A stretch of 64,000 bases of DNA from Pilaira anomala (taxonomy: Eukaryota; Mucoromycota; Mucoromycetes; Mucorales; Mucoraceae). Under the pieces are notes generated by a model. It was not told where the DNA came from. It made no database searches and saw only the letters and a list, made by a program, of their open reading frames with translations. This document shows positions 35,244 through 46,518 of this stretch, piece by piece; positions within the stretch are counted from its first letter, which is position 1, and every line of letters starts with the position of its first letter. The position numbers and the translations under genes are program-made. Location: assembly GCA_025716855.1 (NCBI GenBank), contig JAIXMQ010000023.1, positions 186,001-250,000 on the forward strand. The letters run 5' to 3'.

Positions 35244-36715
35244 TTAAGCCCTAGAAATCTTTCGTGTCAAAGTAAAGTCCTTTGATATTAACTATTTTAT
35301 TATACAATACTATATTCAGAAAATTTTAAATTTATATGGGCAGATAATCGTATATAGAGATGTATCTTTTTATATGTAAAAAATATACTTTCTCTAACAA
35401 AAACTGTTTTTCTTACATGCACTACAAATGGAGAGTGCATGTAGCGCGATCTACACACACCTCGTTTTTTCGGTCCCAGAAATCAAAATTTTGACCAAAA
35501 ATACCTTCTCGTCAAGGTAAAGTCCCTCTAAATCAACTATTTCATTAAACAATATGATATACAGAAAGTGCAGAATTTGAAGGCGCATCTTTCTATATTT
35601 TTAAAAGTATCTATTTAGATATGCAAAATATACTTGCCCTAACAAAAACTTTATTTCGTTTTCTCACAATAAACATAAATAATTATAATTAGTCTGTTTT
35701 GATGTTTACATCATTAGAAAGAGCACAAAATTCTACATATGTCATTCAAAGGCCAAGCTTTAAAACCTTTTTAATCTAAAGATGTATGGATATTTCTGAA
35801 TTTTGAAAAAATCCATAGGGGGGGACTAGCAAATTTTTCAAAAAAATGGATTTTTTTTCACAGCTTAAAAAAAATTAAAAATTAGAAATGCAGATATATC
35901 TTTGTATTTAAATGGTTTTAAAGTCTAGATTTTTATTGATGTCTAAGGCAGAATTTGACGCTCTTTCTAATGATGCTAAAATCAAAACAGACTAATTATA
36001 AATATTAATAGTTATTGCGAGGAAGCACAGATTCTATTAGGGCATGTATATTTTTTATATACAAGATAATAAATCTAAATGCATAGAAATCTTAGTTTTT
36101 GAATTTTGCGTCGTTTGAATATTACATTGTCTAACAAAATACGTCTATATCCTGATTTGGTTTTTTTCCTGTTTTTGGACCTAAAAATTGAAATTTGGGT
36201 CCAAATTTCTTTCTTTTCAAATTAAAGTCTTTTATTTCACCTATTCTATTATACAATATAATATACAATCGATGCAGAATTTGACGGCGCATCTTTCTAT
36301 TGATTTAGAATTGTTATTTTTTATGTAGAAAATATACTTGCCCTAACAAAAACTGTATAACAGTTTTTTCAAAATATCTATTAATATTTGTTACTATTTT
36401 ACTTTGATTTTTACATCATTAAAAAGAGCGTCAAATTCTACATATATCGTTAAAACGCCAATTTTCAAAACATTTTTCTTGTAAAGATATATCTTCATTT
36501 CTAATTTTTGAAAAAATTCCAAGGTAGAGGACCTGCTAAAAATACACTTTTTTCCCCCTTTTTTTGAGTGATTTGATTGGTCTGAAATTTTCTTTCCGCT
36601 AAAAAAAAAACAAAAAAAAATCTCGACTATATTGTATCTTTTTCTTTATCAAAAAAAAAAACTGATCAAGGTCAGTAAACATGTAACGTAACGTAGAGGC
36701 TTTACTAACATAATG
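35244..36715. repeat. Dispersed non-coding repeat, copy 2 (left arm missing)
   Basis: Colinear partner of 19744-21214, same orientation, 15.5 kb away. All internal modules are kept, including CCATAGGGGGGGACTAGCAA, the GGACCTAAAAATTGAAATTTGGGTCC imperfect palindrome, and the right end GTAACGTAACGTAGAGGC. The homology begins abruptly at TTTTAAGCCCTAG and lacks the left inverted arm. The right end runs into a 24-bp palindrome. No ORF is present. Confidence 0.85.
35414..35443. repeat. Perfect 10-bp-arm hairpin in repeat copy 2
   Basis: Same TACATGCACT / AGTGCATGTA hairpin with an identical 10-base loop as at 19914-19943. Confidence 0.85.
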
Positions 36716-36725
36716 CATTATGTTA
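36702..36725. repeat. 24-bp perfect palindrome at repeat end
   Basis: ACTAACATAATG is followed directly by its exact inverse CATTATGTTAGT. Copy 1 has only the first half, so the second half marks a second, head-to-head end or a rearrangement. Confidence 0.8.
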
Positions 36726-37525
36726 GTTTCAAAAGAGCTCGTTAAAAAAAAAACTAAATGGTTCGGGATAAAACATGGATGAGAAAATCCAGGTGCCGAG
36801 TGATGTTTTATCTAACTATAAAAGATGTATAGCAACGAATTCCCACTCGCAGAAGCGCTTAAGCCTTTACTCTTCCTTCTTTTCTGTATCCTTTTTTTTT
36901 TTTTTTTAAAAAAAAAATTGGATCTCTATATTATATGTAAACTTTTTCTGAAAGATAAACAGATAGAGAAGAGCCCCTTTTTAACTTCGAATCGTAATAA
37001 TAGATAAACATTGGATGTGTCTATATTTTGCATGGTTTTTTTTTTTACCGCAGCAAAGCGAAGGTCATGACGTTTAACGCCGATCCCCCCCCCCCCAGAG
37101 GGGCGCGACACCGTTTTCACCACGTAGCGAGCTTGGTCAGCTTATTACAGCATTAAAAGGAGACTGAAATAAAAATTGATTCTTAAAATGAGATGACTGT
37201 CAACGAGCGAGGTTAAGTATAAGTATATATAGGTCAGCTCGTTCTTTTTAAATATTACTAAATGTTGTTAAAAACTCCAAAGGCAGAGATTTCGTGTAAC
37301 TTGTTTCACACTTACACTTCTCCCTGCAGTTTTTTTTTTTTTTTTTTACATTACCTTTTTATTGTTTTGTGATTGTAAAAAAAAAAAGTTTAGATGGTAT
37401 CAATACATTTATGATCATGCATTGAGCACTCTATTGTCTATACAAGAAAAAAAAAAAAAAGAGGCATGATTTTATTTTATTAAATTACTTTATAATAGGG
37501 TATACACAGGGGAAAAATATATATA
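36716..37525. other. Intergenic region after repeat copy 2
   Basis: Contains a hairpin candidate (GATAAAACAT at 36767-36776 with its inverse at 36803-36812). A GC-rich island with a run of about 11 C lies at 37050-37135, and a TATA-like run near 37220. No gene could be supported. Confidence 0.5.
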
Positions 37526-37867
37526 TTAAATATTTGCACGATAAGCAACAAGAGCCGCAATACTATAATGACCTTGTTTTTTATTTACTCTTGTATTTCT
37601 TCTTACTTCTTCATCAAATATAACCGAATCTAGTTCTTGTTCTTGCCCAAGATCAGAGTTGAAAGATTTAAGACTATCTCCTTCATGAAGATAAGGATCG
37701 AGTGTAATGCTTGATCTTCTATCGTATTCAACGCTACTATGTGTATAATACGATTCATCACTCATGGAAAATCGAACAGATTTTGTTCCTTCACTACTAC
37801 TTTTAGAATTACGTCGGTTAGAGAATGTTTGTTTAGCGGATTTCAATAGTTTAGATAACGATGGCAT
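37526..37867 (-). CDS. Small hypothetical protein with RVxF-like motif
   Basis: Intronless 113-aa frame starting MPSLSKLLKSAKQTFSNRR. The frame stays open further upstream, but that part is encoded by CA/T microsatellite sequence, so the ATG at 37867 is preferred. The N-terminus is basic and could form an amphipathic helix. KSVRFSMSDES at residues 29-39 fits the PP1-docking pattern [KR]-x-[VI]-x-F, and RSSITLD and several Ser-rich sites look phosphorylatable. The C-terminus has SIAALVAYRANI. No family was recognised; a PP1 link is inference only. Confidence 0.6.
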   Translation of the reverse strand: MPSLSKLLKSAKQTFSNRRNSKSSSEGTKSVRFSMSDESYYTHSSVEYDRRSSITLDPYLHEGDSLKSFNSDLGQEQELDSVIFDEEVRRNTRVNKKQGHYSIAALVAYRANI

Positions 37868-38435
37868 ATATATATGTGTGTGTGTGTGTGGGAAAAAGAG
37901 AAAAAGAAAAGGGTTATTTTTTTGCATTGAGGGGAGAGGGTGTTTTTTTTTCTCGCATTTATCAACCGTCACATTCAATTCACTTGATTTGTGAATTTTC
38001 AATTTGTCACATTTCATCTCTCTCCCTTGTGGTATAAACATTAAAGTGTATCTAGCTAGATGCAAAGATAAATCATTTGATTTATGCCAAAATGCCTAAC
38101 TCCAGTTAAATTACTTTTTTTCTTTTTTTTTTCTTTTTTACTTAGCAGACTATAATAAATATATATTAGTGTGCATTGTGTCTGCAATCTTCTATGACTC
38201 TTTCGGTACCCGTTTTCTTTCGCGAAAGGTAGTACAAATATTCATCTTTTTCTGTCAGTGCAATTTTAACTTTTTTTGTGATACATGATGAGTGTATGAC
38301 TCAAAAAAAAAAAAAAGACTGAAAGGCAAAAATATCGATTATATTTTTACTACGCCACTCAAGTTTGAATTCTCGGTTTTAGGTTAATGTAAAGAAAAAA
38401 AGAGAGAAAAAGATGTGTGACATATCAACCTTCTA

Positions 38436-38469
<34 letters not shown>

Positions 38470-40042
38470 AAACCAAAGGAAAAGTTTTTGATCTTATTGT
38501 TTTTTATTACCCGTTTAGAAAGAACACGTACCCCAATTTTTTTTTTTTTTTTACATCTTTGTATTATACATCTAGGTTTTATACATACACAATTTGTAAA
38601 CATACACACACACCTAACACATACACACACGACATACACACAAGACATAAATAAAAAATCCGGTAAACCCGAAATAAGCGAATAAGGAAACACCTTTTTT
38701 CCACTTTCATATATGTCTATTTTTCAAAAAAAAAAACGAGCCAAAAACCTGTATTGTGAGACAAAGGAAAAATGGCTGGTATTTTTCAAAAAAAAATTGC
38801 ATAATTTTCTAAGTTTAGCCCAATCATATGTATATATCTGTTACTGAAAGAAAGAAACTACGCGTCTATACAGTAACAACAGTTTTTATCTTTTGAGTTA
38901 AAATACCTTTATTTCAATAAATTAGATAACGATTTGACAGGCTGTTTTAAGGTTGCATACAATAATACAAAAAAAAAAAAAAACCGCAAAGAAGAAGAAG
39001 GTTATCTCAAAAAGATAAAAAAGAATTATGAAACGGCCATGTGTCGTACTACAACTTTTTTTTTTTTTTTGTTGTTGCAATTGAATAGTAAAAAGGGCAA
39101 AAAAATCATGTCATTAATTTACCAAGTACTACTTCAAAAGTTTGATAGGAGAGTGTAATAAAAAGTTACAATAAAAAAAAAAATAGGGGAAAAAAAGAGA
39201 GAGAGAGAAATTACATTTGACTGTATGTAACACCGTAATAGATTTGTGAACCGTTAATTCCTAATTTAAGTAACCTATTTTTTTTCCCCCTTCCCGTCTC
39301 TCTCTCTCTCTCTCTCTAACTTTCTCCCACCCTATTACAATAATTTGTTTGTGGCACTTTGAAAAAAAAAAAAAGAGTGGGGGAGGTGGAAAGTCGATCA
39401 CTCACCATTAAGCTACATTGTATACATAAAAAAAAAAAAAAAAAAAAAAAGTTAAAATATAAAAATATACCAAACACGAAATGAAAATGTGTCAAAGAGT
39501 TCAAAAAGAGTATAATTAAAGTCAATTGTTATTTTGATATCTATAACTCTTTTTTTATAAATATAGAAAAATGGTTACGTCCAAATGTTTTTCCAAAAAA
39601 AGACTTTATAAAAAAATAACCAAAATGAGTTTTGCAAAGTCGGTTGCCTGCATTTGGAAATTTTATTGATGGATCGGGCAAAGAAGGGGGGGAGAAGTTA
39701 ATTTTTTATTATTCTTTCTTTTTAAACCTTTTTATTTCTCGGATAATATAACAATAACTATGCAAGTATAAATAAGAAGAAAAAAAAAAGTAGGAATATC
39801 TATATTGATTTATCTCTAATACCTATTAAAAAAAAAAAGTGAAAGAGTAATAGAGATAAAACGATATACATCGTCATGTGAATTTTAAAAATAAAACTGG
39901 CTTCTTGGTTTTTTGTGTCACCTTTCTACTCTTTTTAAATAACTTGGAACTTTTTTTTTTTTTTTTCTTTTTACTTTTTCTTAACATTTATAAAAGCTTC
40001 TATTATTTCTACCATAAAAACATAAAACACTGTAAAAACACA
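37868..40042. other. Long low-complexity intergenic region
   Basis: About 2.2 kb upstream of both the small minus-strand gene and the zinc-finger gene. It is filled with A/T homopolymers, CA repeats (38600-38645), CT repeats (39297-39318) and GA repeats. Long regulatory DNA before a transcription-factor gene is plausible, but no specific sites could be assigned. Confidence 0.5.
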
Positions 40043-40475
40043 ATGGATTATTCTACTACTTCTACTTCTTATCAAACACTTTCAAGTATTGAAATGATAC
40101 CTCAACAACAAACCTATCACGGTATGTTACAATCAAGTCAACAAATGTATTATGGCGCCGACTGTTACTATTATCAAGATCAACAACAACAGCCGGAAGA
40201 ACAGGTTTTTAATTCTCAAGAAATCTTATATACCACCACACAACCCATCTATACTCATCAACCATTCTATCAAAACTGTTATAACTCAACCGCCACATCA
40301 TCTCCATTTCAATATACTCAACCCTACAACACAATGAATGCAATCAATGAGTTCTATATACCACAATCACTTACTACTGACAACATGTCACCTGCCATCA
40401 CTTATTCCTCATTTTCATCTGATAACGACGAAGAAGAAGAATTTGAAGAGGACGATAAGCATAGCATCACACACC

Positions 40476-40506
<31 letters not shown>

Positions 40507-40903
40507 GTCGAATAAATCAACTTCTTTATTCCGGTGTGATTACAAGGGCTGTACCAAGACATTCACACGTACTTACAATTTAAAATCACATCGTCGTACT
40601 CATACAGATGAAAAACCATTTGTCTGTAACAGTTGTCCAAAGGCATTTGCAAGACAACATGATCGTAACAGACATGCAAAACTTCATTTAGGTTTAAAGC
40701 CTTATCCATGTCAATTCTGTGATAAATCTTTTGCAAGACAAGATGCTTTAAACAGACACTTGAAAAGAGATAAAAAGAATAACATGAATGGCTCTTATCT
40801 TTACCCTCCTCCTTGTCTTTTAATAAAATTAAGACAACAACAGTTAGCTGCTGCTAAAAAGAGAAAACAACAGCAACAACAACAACAACAACAACAACAG
40901 TAA
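40043..40903 (+). CDS. C2H2 zinc-finger transcription factor, Crz1-like
   Basis: Intronless 286-aa protein. The N-terminal 140 residues are Gln/Tyr/Ser/Thr rich with an acidic patch (DNDEEEEFEEDD), typical of an activation region, followed by polyQ. Three fingers follow: C-x4-C CDYKGCTKTFTRTYNLKSH, then CNSCPKAFARQHDRNRH, then CQFCDKSFARQDALNRH. The TRTYNLKSH / ARQHDRNRH / ARQDALNRH series resembles Crz1/CrzA, the calcineurin-responsive factor of ascomycetes. In the third finger the expected last Cys or His is missing (HLKRDKKNN). PolyQ closes the protein. A calcineurin docking site (PxIxIT) was not seen, so the Crz1 link is tentative. A plus-strand start at 39878 in the same frame is less likely. 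Confidence 0.85.
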
Positions 40904-41039
40904 CTTGCTGGTACAAGACTTATGAACACTTTTTATTCCTATTATGATTTTATTATATATTCCTTATAACTTCTCCACCCACACATGTAGCATCTTTAGA
41001 AATCCCTCATTATTATGTTTGTCATTTTTCTTTTTTTTT

Positions 41040-41078
<39 letters not shown>

Positions 41079-41366
41079 ATGTGCCATTATCCCCCCCCCC
41101 CTTTTTTTTTTATTTCTCTCCTTCCCCCTTCTTTTTTTTTTTTAGTTATACATATCAGAAATAAATAAATAAATACACACACACATATATTTAAACGTTT
41201 ATTATCTTATAACATCATTTCATGTCATGAATATACCAACCAATGAAAACTAAACTAGATAAATAAAAATAAATAAACTAAAATAAAATACACCTCCTCT
41301 TCTTTTTCTTTCTTTTTCTTTTTCTTTTACTTTTTTATTCTATTTACAACAACAACAACAACAAAA
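40904..41366. other. Intergenic region zinc finger/methyltransferase
   Basis: T- and C-rich spacer with a run of about 35 T (41041-41075) and a C-run at 41091-41101, then a pyrimidine tract and CAA repeats just before the methyltransferase ATG. Nothing else was recognised. Confidence 0.5.
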
Positions 41367-42207
41367 ATGACAGACAACTGGTCCGCTTCCAATTATCAAA
41401 AACACGCATCATTTGTCCCAAAACTCGGTCATATCATACTTGACATGTTGAACCCAGAACCTACTGAACATATCCTAGACTTTGGTTGTGGCGACGGTGT
41501 TCTCACCACGCAACTTGCCAATCGTTCTAAATCCGTCATAGGCATTGACGCCAGTCGACACATGATTACGCGTGCAAACCAACAAGAGAATAAACCAACC
41601 AATACATCTTATTTTACTGTAGATGGATACGACCTAGACAGTTGGTTTAACCAAACGCAACACTCAATTTATTTTGATGCCGTCTTTTCAAACGCTACTT
41701 TACATTGGTTAAAACGAGATCCTGTCAAAATCATAAGAAATATTAGACATGTATTAAAGCCACAAGGTAGATTTGTAGCCGAATTTGGTGGCTTTATGAA
41801 CTGCGGTGGTAAAAAAAAAAAAAAAAATAACAACATTATTGTACTAAAAAAAAAAACTAATTATAGAAATACAAACGGGTCTAATCACTGCATTAAAAAA
41901 GCGTGGGTTCTCTACTGAATCTCCTTGGTTTTTCCCATCAGCAGAATACTATAGTAAGCTATTAACAGAAAATGGTTTTCAAGTCGTACAAGCAGACCTT
42001 TGTCCTCGTATGACCGAGTTAGATACGGATATTATAGGTTGGATAAAAGTCTTTGGTTTTAATTTCTTTGATGGCGTTTCTGAACAGGATCAAAATGAAA
42101 TTGCAAAAGAAGTACAAGATCATCTTCAACCAAGTTATCAAAGAGAAGTAGATGGAAAATGGTTTGTTATGTATAATCGATTAAGAATCATTGCAATTAA
42201 AAAATAA
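41367..42207 (+). CDS. SAM-dependent methyltransferase (class I)
   Basis: Two exons (41367-41808 and 41867-42207) give 260 aa. SAM-binding motif I is ILDFGCGDGVLT, the acidic strand-2 end is VIGIDAS, and the post-motif FDAVFSNATLHWL plus HVLKPQGRFVAEFGG fit the Methyltransf_11/25 and trans-aconitate methyltransferase-like group. The C-terminal third (TESPWFFPSAEYYSKLL) is typical of the same group. The substrate is a small molecule by family analogy, not known. The 3' end lies 30 bp from the convergent MCM2 stop, so transcripts likely overlap. Confidence 0.88.
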
Positions 42208-42237
42208 GCTGGGAGGGGTTTTTTTTTATTATTATTT

Positions 42238-45210
42238 TTAAATAAAGTGTTTAATAATTAAGCCTTGACTTGAGTTTAATACATATCGATTACTTTCAAA
42301 TTGTTCAGAATGGAAAAACGTTTGAATATCTTGTACATTTAATGATTTCGCTTTCGTTTCAAATTCTGAAATAGAAATTGAAAGTTCTGTTGGAAGTCGC
42401 TTGTTACGAAGTTGATAGATTTTACGCTTTTCAACAAAGATATCATCTAATGCTGCAAATAATAATTCATGATCATCACGAGAGTTTCTAATAAATTTCA
42501 TAAAACGCTATACATACATAAAAAAAAAAAAAAAAAAAAAGTTAATATATATATATATAAACACTTGTTTGAAATTCATAATGAAAACAACTTACTCTAC
42601 GAAGAATCTTCATCATACTGAACTTTTGTGCACTAATGAAACTATCTAAAGCAACACGAATAGCCATATCCACATCATCTGAACGTACATACTCTCTTAA
42701 ATGCATCTTGGCATGTGCTTCAGCAAGACGAATCATCGATTCAAGATGACGCACTGTAATTGGAATACTACCACTTGCAAGTGACTCTCTTCTTAATTCA
42801 GAATAAAGACGAGACAATTTATCTTCATCCACTTGTTGTAATTTAGGTTGAATCTTCTCACGAGCATACATGATATATTTCTTCAAAAGGTCTTGGTTAA
42901 TAATATCTGCATCCTTTTCTTTCGGTTGCGCGAACTTTTCATCCAATTGGTTATGCGTAGGATGACTACGGATATGACTACTGATCACATTCGTAGCTAA
43001 AATATGATCCAATTCTGGATCAACTAAATCCTTGACCACACAAAGTACATCGAAACGAGATAAGATAGGTTCCGTCAATTCAACATTTTGAGAGAATGGG
43101 ATAGATGAGTTATAACGACCACGGATAGGATTGGCTGCAGCTAAAACTGAACATCTAGCTTGAAGTGTGGTCACAATACCGGCCTTGGAGATAGAAATAG
43201 ATTGTTGTTCCATCGCTTCATGAATAGACGTACGATCTGCATCGTTCATCTTATCAAACTCATCAATTAAACAAACACCTCGATCCGCTAACACAAGTGC
43301 TCCTCCTTCTAATGTCCATTCACGTGTAATAGGATCTTTATGCACTGAAGCAGTCAAACCTACAGCACTTGCACCTTGACCCGTCGTGAACACGGCACGA
43401 TGTGCTGTCTTTTCAACGTACTTTAAGAACTGCGATTTAGCTGTACCGGGATCTCCCAACATCAAGATATTAATATCTCCACGAATGATATGTTTCCCTT
43501 GAATATTCTTGGGCACACCACCAAACATAGCCAACGCAATCGCTCTCTTGATATCATCATGTCCATAAATCGAAGGTGCTATACTCTTCATGATCTTCTT
43601 ACCAATACGTTTATCTTTACCCATAGCTAAAATCTGTTTCGTATCATCTTCCGTCAATCGATAAGCTGCAAACATATTCTCTTTCTTGTTGATAAAATTC
43701 GCTTCAATAATCGTAGCAAACACAGGGAACCCATTCTTGGTACTAAGTGATGCATCAAAGTTGTTACGATACACACCAATCACCTCAATCTCTTCTCCAG
43801 GCTTGGCTTGATCGATTAAATCCCAAAGACAAATCACTTCGCGATGACGAGGTAAACGACCCGGTGGGACAGTACCAGGAGACTCTTGAATGGTTAACTT
43901 TTGATAATTACGATACACGGTTTGTTCCATATTCACATTAAAAGGTCCTTTACTTTGACAACTGGGACATGTATTGATCTTGATCTCATTATGAATATCT
44001 TGATAAAAGGGTCCTAAAAGTGCATTACATTTAGCACAGTTGTATTTCACCCATTTCAATTGGGGGAATACACCCGTACGACGTGTCACTACACCAGAAA
44101 CTCGAATCAAACAATTCAATTGGGATTGTCTTAATTCACGTAATGTATTCTTCACTGGTAAATCTGTAATACGCACATGAATTTCACGATGAATACGTTC
44201 ATACGCAGGGAATTGCATCAAGGTCACTTCTAATGCCACTTCATCAAGAATTTTTAACATGGCAATAGGTGAATTCGAAAGATAATATGCCAAGATAATC
44301 TTACTATCGGCCAAGTTCTCATAATTCACTTCAAATGATTCCTTGTTTCTTTCACCCATATCTCGAATACGTTCACCATACACAGATGTACCGTGTTCAT
44401 CTACATACGTTTGTAAAAAGTCTCGAAATTCTCTCTTGATACCTCTTCTCACTGCTTCTCTTGTAATCCAGACAGCGATAGATGAATCTTTAATGTTACG
44501 AAGATCATTTAATGACATTTCTGGCTATTAAGAAAAGAAAAAAAAAAATTTCGTTAGCTCTTTTTTTTTTTTTTTTTGCATTATTGTTTGTTTGTTTTCG
44601 GTAAAACAACTTACCACGCCATCTTCATCTTGATCCATGTTTTGTGCATCATAAATATGACGATGTCTTCTGACAGGAGCTACGTTATCGTTGGCTTCAT
44701 CATCTAATCCATAAATAAAAGCACCGGCGACACGTCCTTCTCTTCTTCTAATTTCTACATCACGTTTATTTAAATTGTTATCGAGTGCATTACGAGCCCC
44801 AATATCAAGTGGTGCGTATTGTTGATCGTCTACACCTTCTGCTTCATAATTATCAAGTTGATCGTTTTCAACATAATCCCTGTATTTTTTTTTTTTTTGT
44901 TAGTTATTATTATATATATATATATTTTCTTTTTTTTTTACCTTTCAGCGTCTTGAAAGATATCAATATCTCCATTATCCGAGTCATTTAAACCTTCATC
45001 ATCCACAAGATCTTCTTGCTCATTTCTATACTCTGCTTCTGAAAAAAAGGGGGCAGGGGAAGAAGGGAACAAGGTAGAAGGTTCTGGTGAATCGCCACCT
45101 TCTTGACTTGCCTCTTCACTATTTCTTCTTCTTTTATTGTATCCAGACTATAGTTGAAGTTAGCTTCTTATTTTGTTGTTTTATTATTTTTTTTTCTCTT
45201 GCTTTACCAT
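42238..45210 (-). CDS. MCM2: DNA replication helicase subunit Mcm2
   Basis: Exons on the minus strand are 45210-45208 (ATG alone), 45147-44942, 44879-44615, 44524-42596 and 42507-42238, giving 890 aa. The acidic N-terminus (about 158 aa) holds [13 protein letters not shown]. The C4 zinc finger is CAKC...CPSC at about 321-347, Walker [10 protein letters not shown] at 515-523, Walker B LIDEFDK at 577-583 and the Arg finger LSRFDVL near 646. The end [21 protein letters not shown] is Mcm2-like. Mcm2 is one of six subunits of the MCM2-7 helicase and its acidic N-terminus chaperones H3-H4. The single-codon first exon was inferred because exon 2 has no usable ATG and ATG|GTAAAG keeps phase. Confidence 0.93.
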
Positions 45211-45542
45211 TTATAAAAAAAAAAAAGCTTCTTTTATTTAGAGTTTTAAAAGAAAAAAAAAAAAAAAATTTGTTTCGAAAAAAAAAAATATCAACGCGTT
45301 TGGGAATCCCAAGTCGCGACGTAAAAGAAAACGACTGCTTTATATCATCCAATAAAATAGTTAAAAAGGGAATGACAGGTTTCGTGGCGACCTTAAATTC
45401 ATCATTGAACTTGATGATACGCGCCCTTCACATGATATCAAACTTTTTTATAACTGTACTACGTTTAAAATAAAAATTATAAAACTAAAAAAACTTATTT
45501 ATTCAATGTAATCTTTTCTTCTTCTTTGGTCATAATTATTAC
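45211..45542. other. Divergent promoter region MCM2/PEX16
   Basis: A-rich 332-bp spacer between the MCM2 and PEX16 starts, holding the ACGCGT element and a CCCAAG...TCGCGACG stretch. No other feature was recognised. Confidence 0.55.
45294..45299. promoter_or_regulatory. MluI cell-cycle box (MCB) upstream of MCM2
   Basis: ACGCGT sits 84 bp upstream of the MCM2 start, with TCGCGA 19 bp further on. In yeasts ACGCGT is the MBF site that drives G1/S genes including MCM genes. Its place before a replication gene is the support; function is inferred. Confidence 0.5.
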
Positions 45543-46479
45543 ATGTTACCTAGCTCTCTTTTACATTTTACTAAAAAGAATAATAGTAGCTTTGGCTATT
45601 CTACACATATCGGTACAATCGAAGATACCCTGAGAGCATTGTCTCTCTTATTACCCGGTATTTATTTTGTATCATCAATTGTTTTTTTTTTGTTTCTTAT
45701 AAGATTTTATATAGGTAGGTTTGAGGATGGGGATTTATGTTCGCAAGCAAGTAAGTAAATAAAACATCTCACCTCCCCTAACCTTTAAAACCAGAGAGAG
45801 AGAGAATGGATATATATATATATATATAGACGAATAATATCTTTTATAATAGTTCTCGCTAGCTTAAATTTGATATCCCTATATCATACAAAATTTCTCG
45901 TCCAAAGCTCATTCAAGAATAAAAATTTATTACCTAAAGAAGGAATATCATTTTCATTTAACGAACGATTCAATCATTTCAACGCGTCAAGACTATCATG
46001 TAAAACAGCTTCTTGGACTCTAAGTATCATTTCTTATACTGAAGTCGTTATAGAAATGATACTCCGTAGAAAACTATCAAAAAATGCTCGATGGAAATGG
46101 ATCGCTAGTATGGAAGGATTAAAGTACATATATATATAAAAAAAAGTGTTATAAATTGGTTTGTAACACCTTTTACTATATATATATTTTTTTTAGAGCA
46201 ATTTTAAGGTTGATATTGTTTTACGGTACAAAAAACCGAATGATAGTCCATCCAACTCATTTTATTCGAAATGTTGATCCAAATTCTTTTGAGATATGTA
46301 AAGATGACAAGTTTGAACTACTCGCTTTGGACCCTAGAACAGGAACTGCATTATCTGCAAATAATTCAGATTCAGGCAGCACTGTACGTTGCCAGAGTAG
46401 AAAAGGTTGGGGGCACCTAGGGGAATTACTTTGGATTATCAGACCTTTCATCTATGGTAAAATAACAAATTCAACTCTT

Positions 46480-46518
<39 letters not shown>

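Noticed and set aside
36926..37123. Minus-strand frame through the GC-rich island
   Set aside because: Its Gly run comes from the C homopolymer; there is no domain similarity.
37868..38065. Upstream extension of the small RVxF-like protein
   Set aside because: It is translated CA/T microsatellite sequence and lacks conserved character.
39878..40042. Upstream in-frame extension of the zinc-finger gene
   Set aside because: It encodes Phe-rich translation of T-runs; the ATG at 40043 begins the plausible protein.
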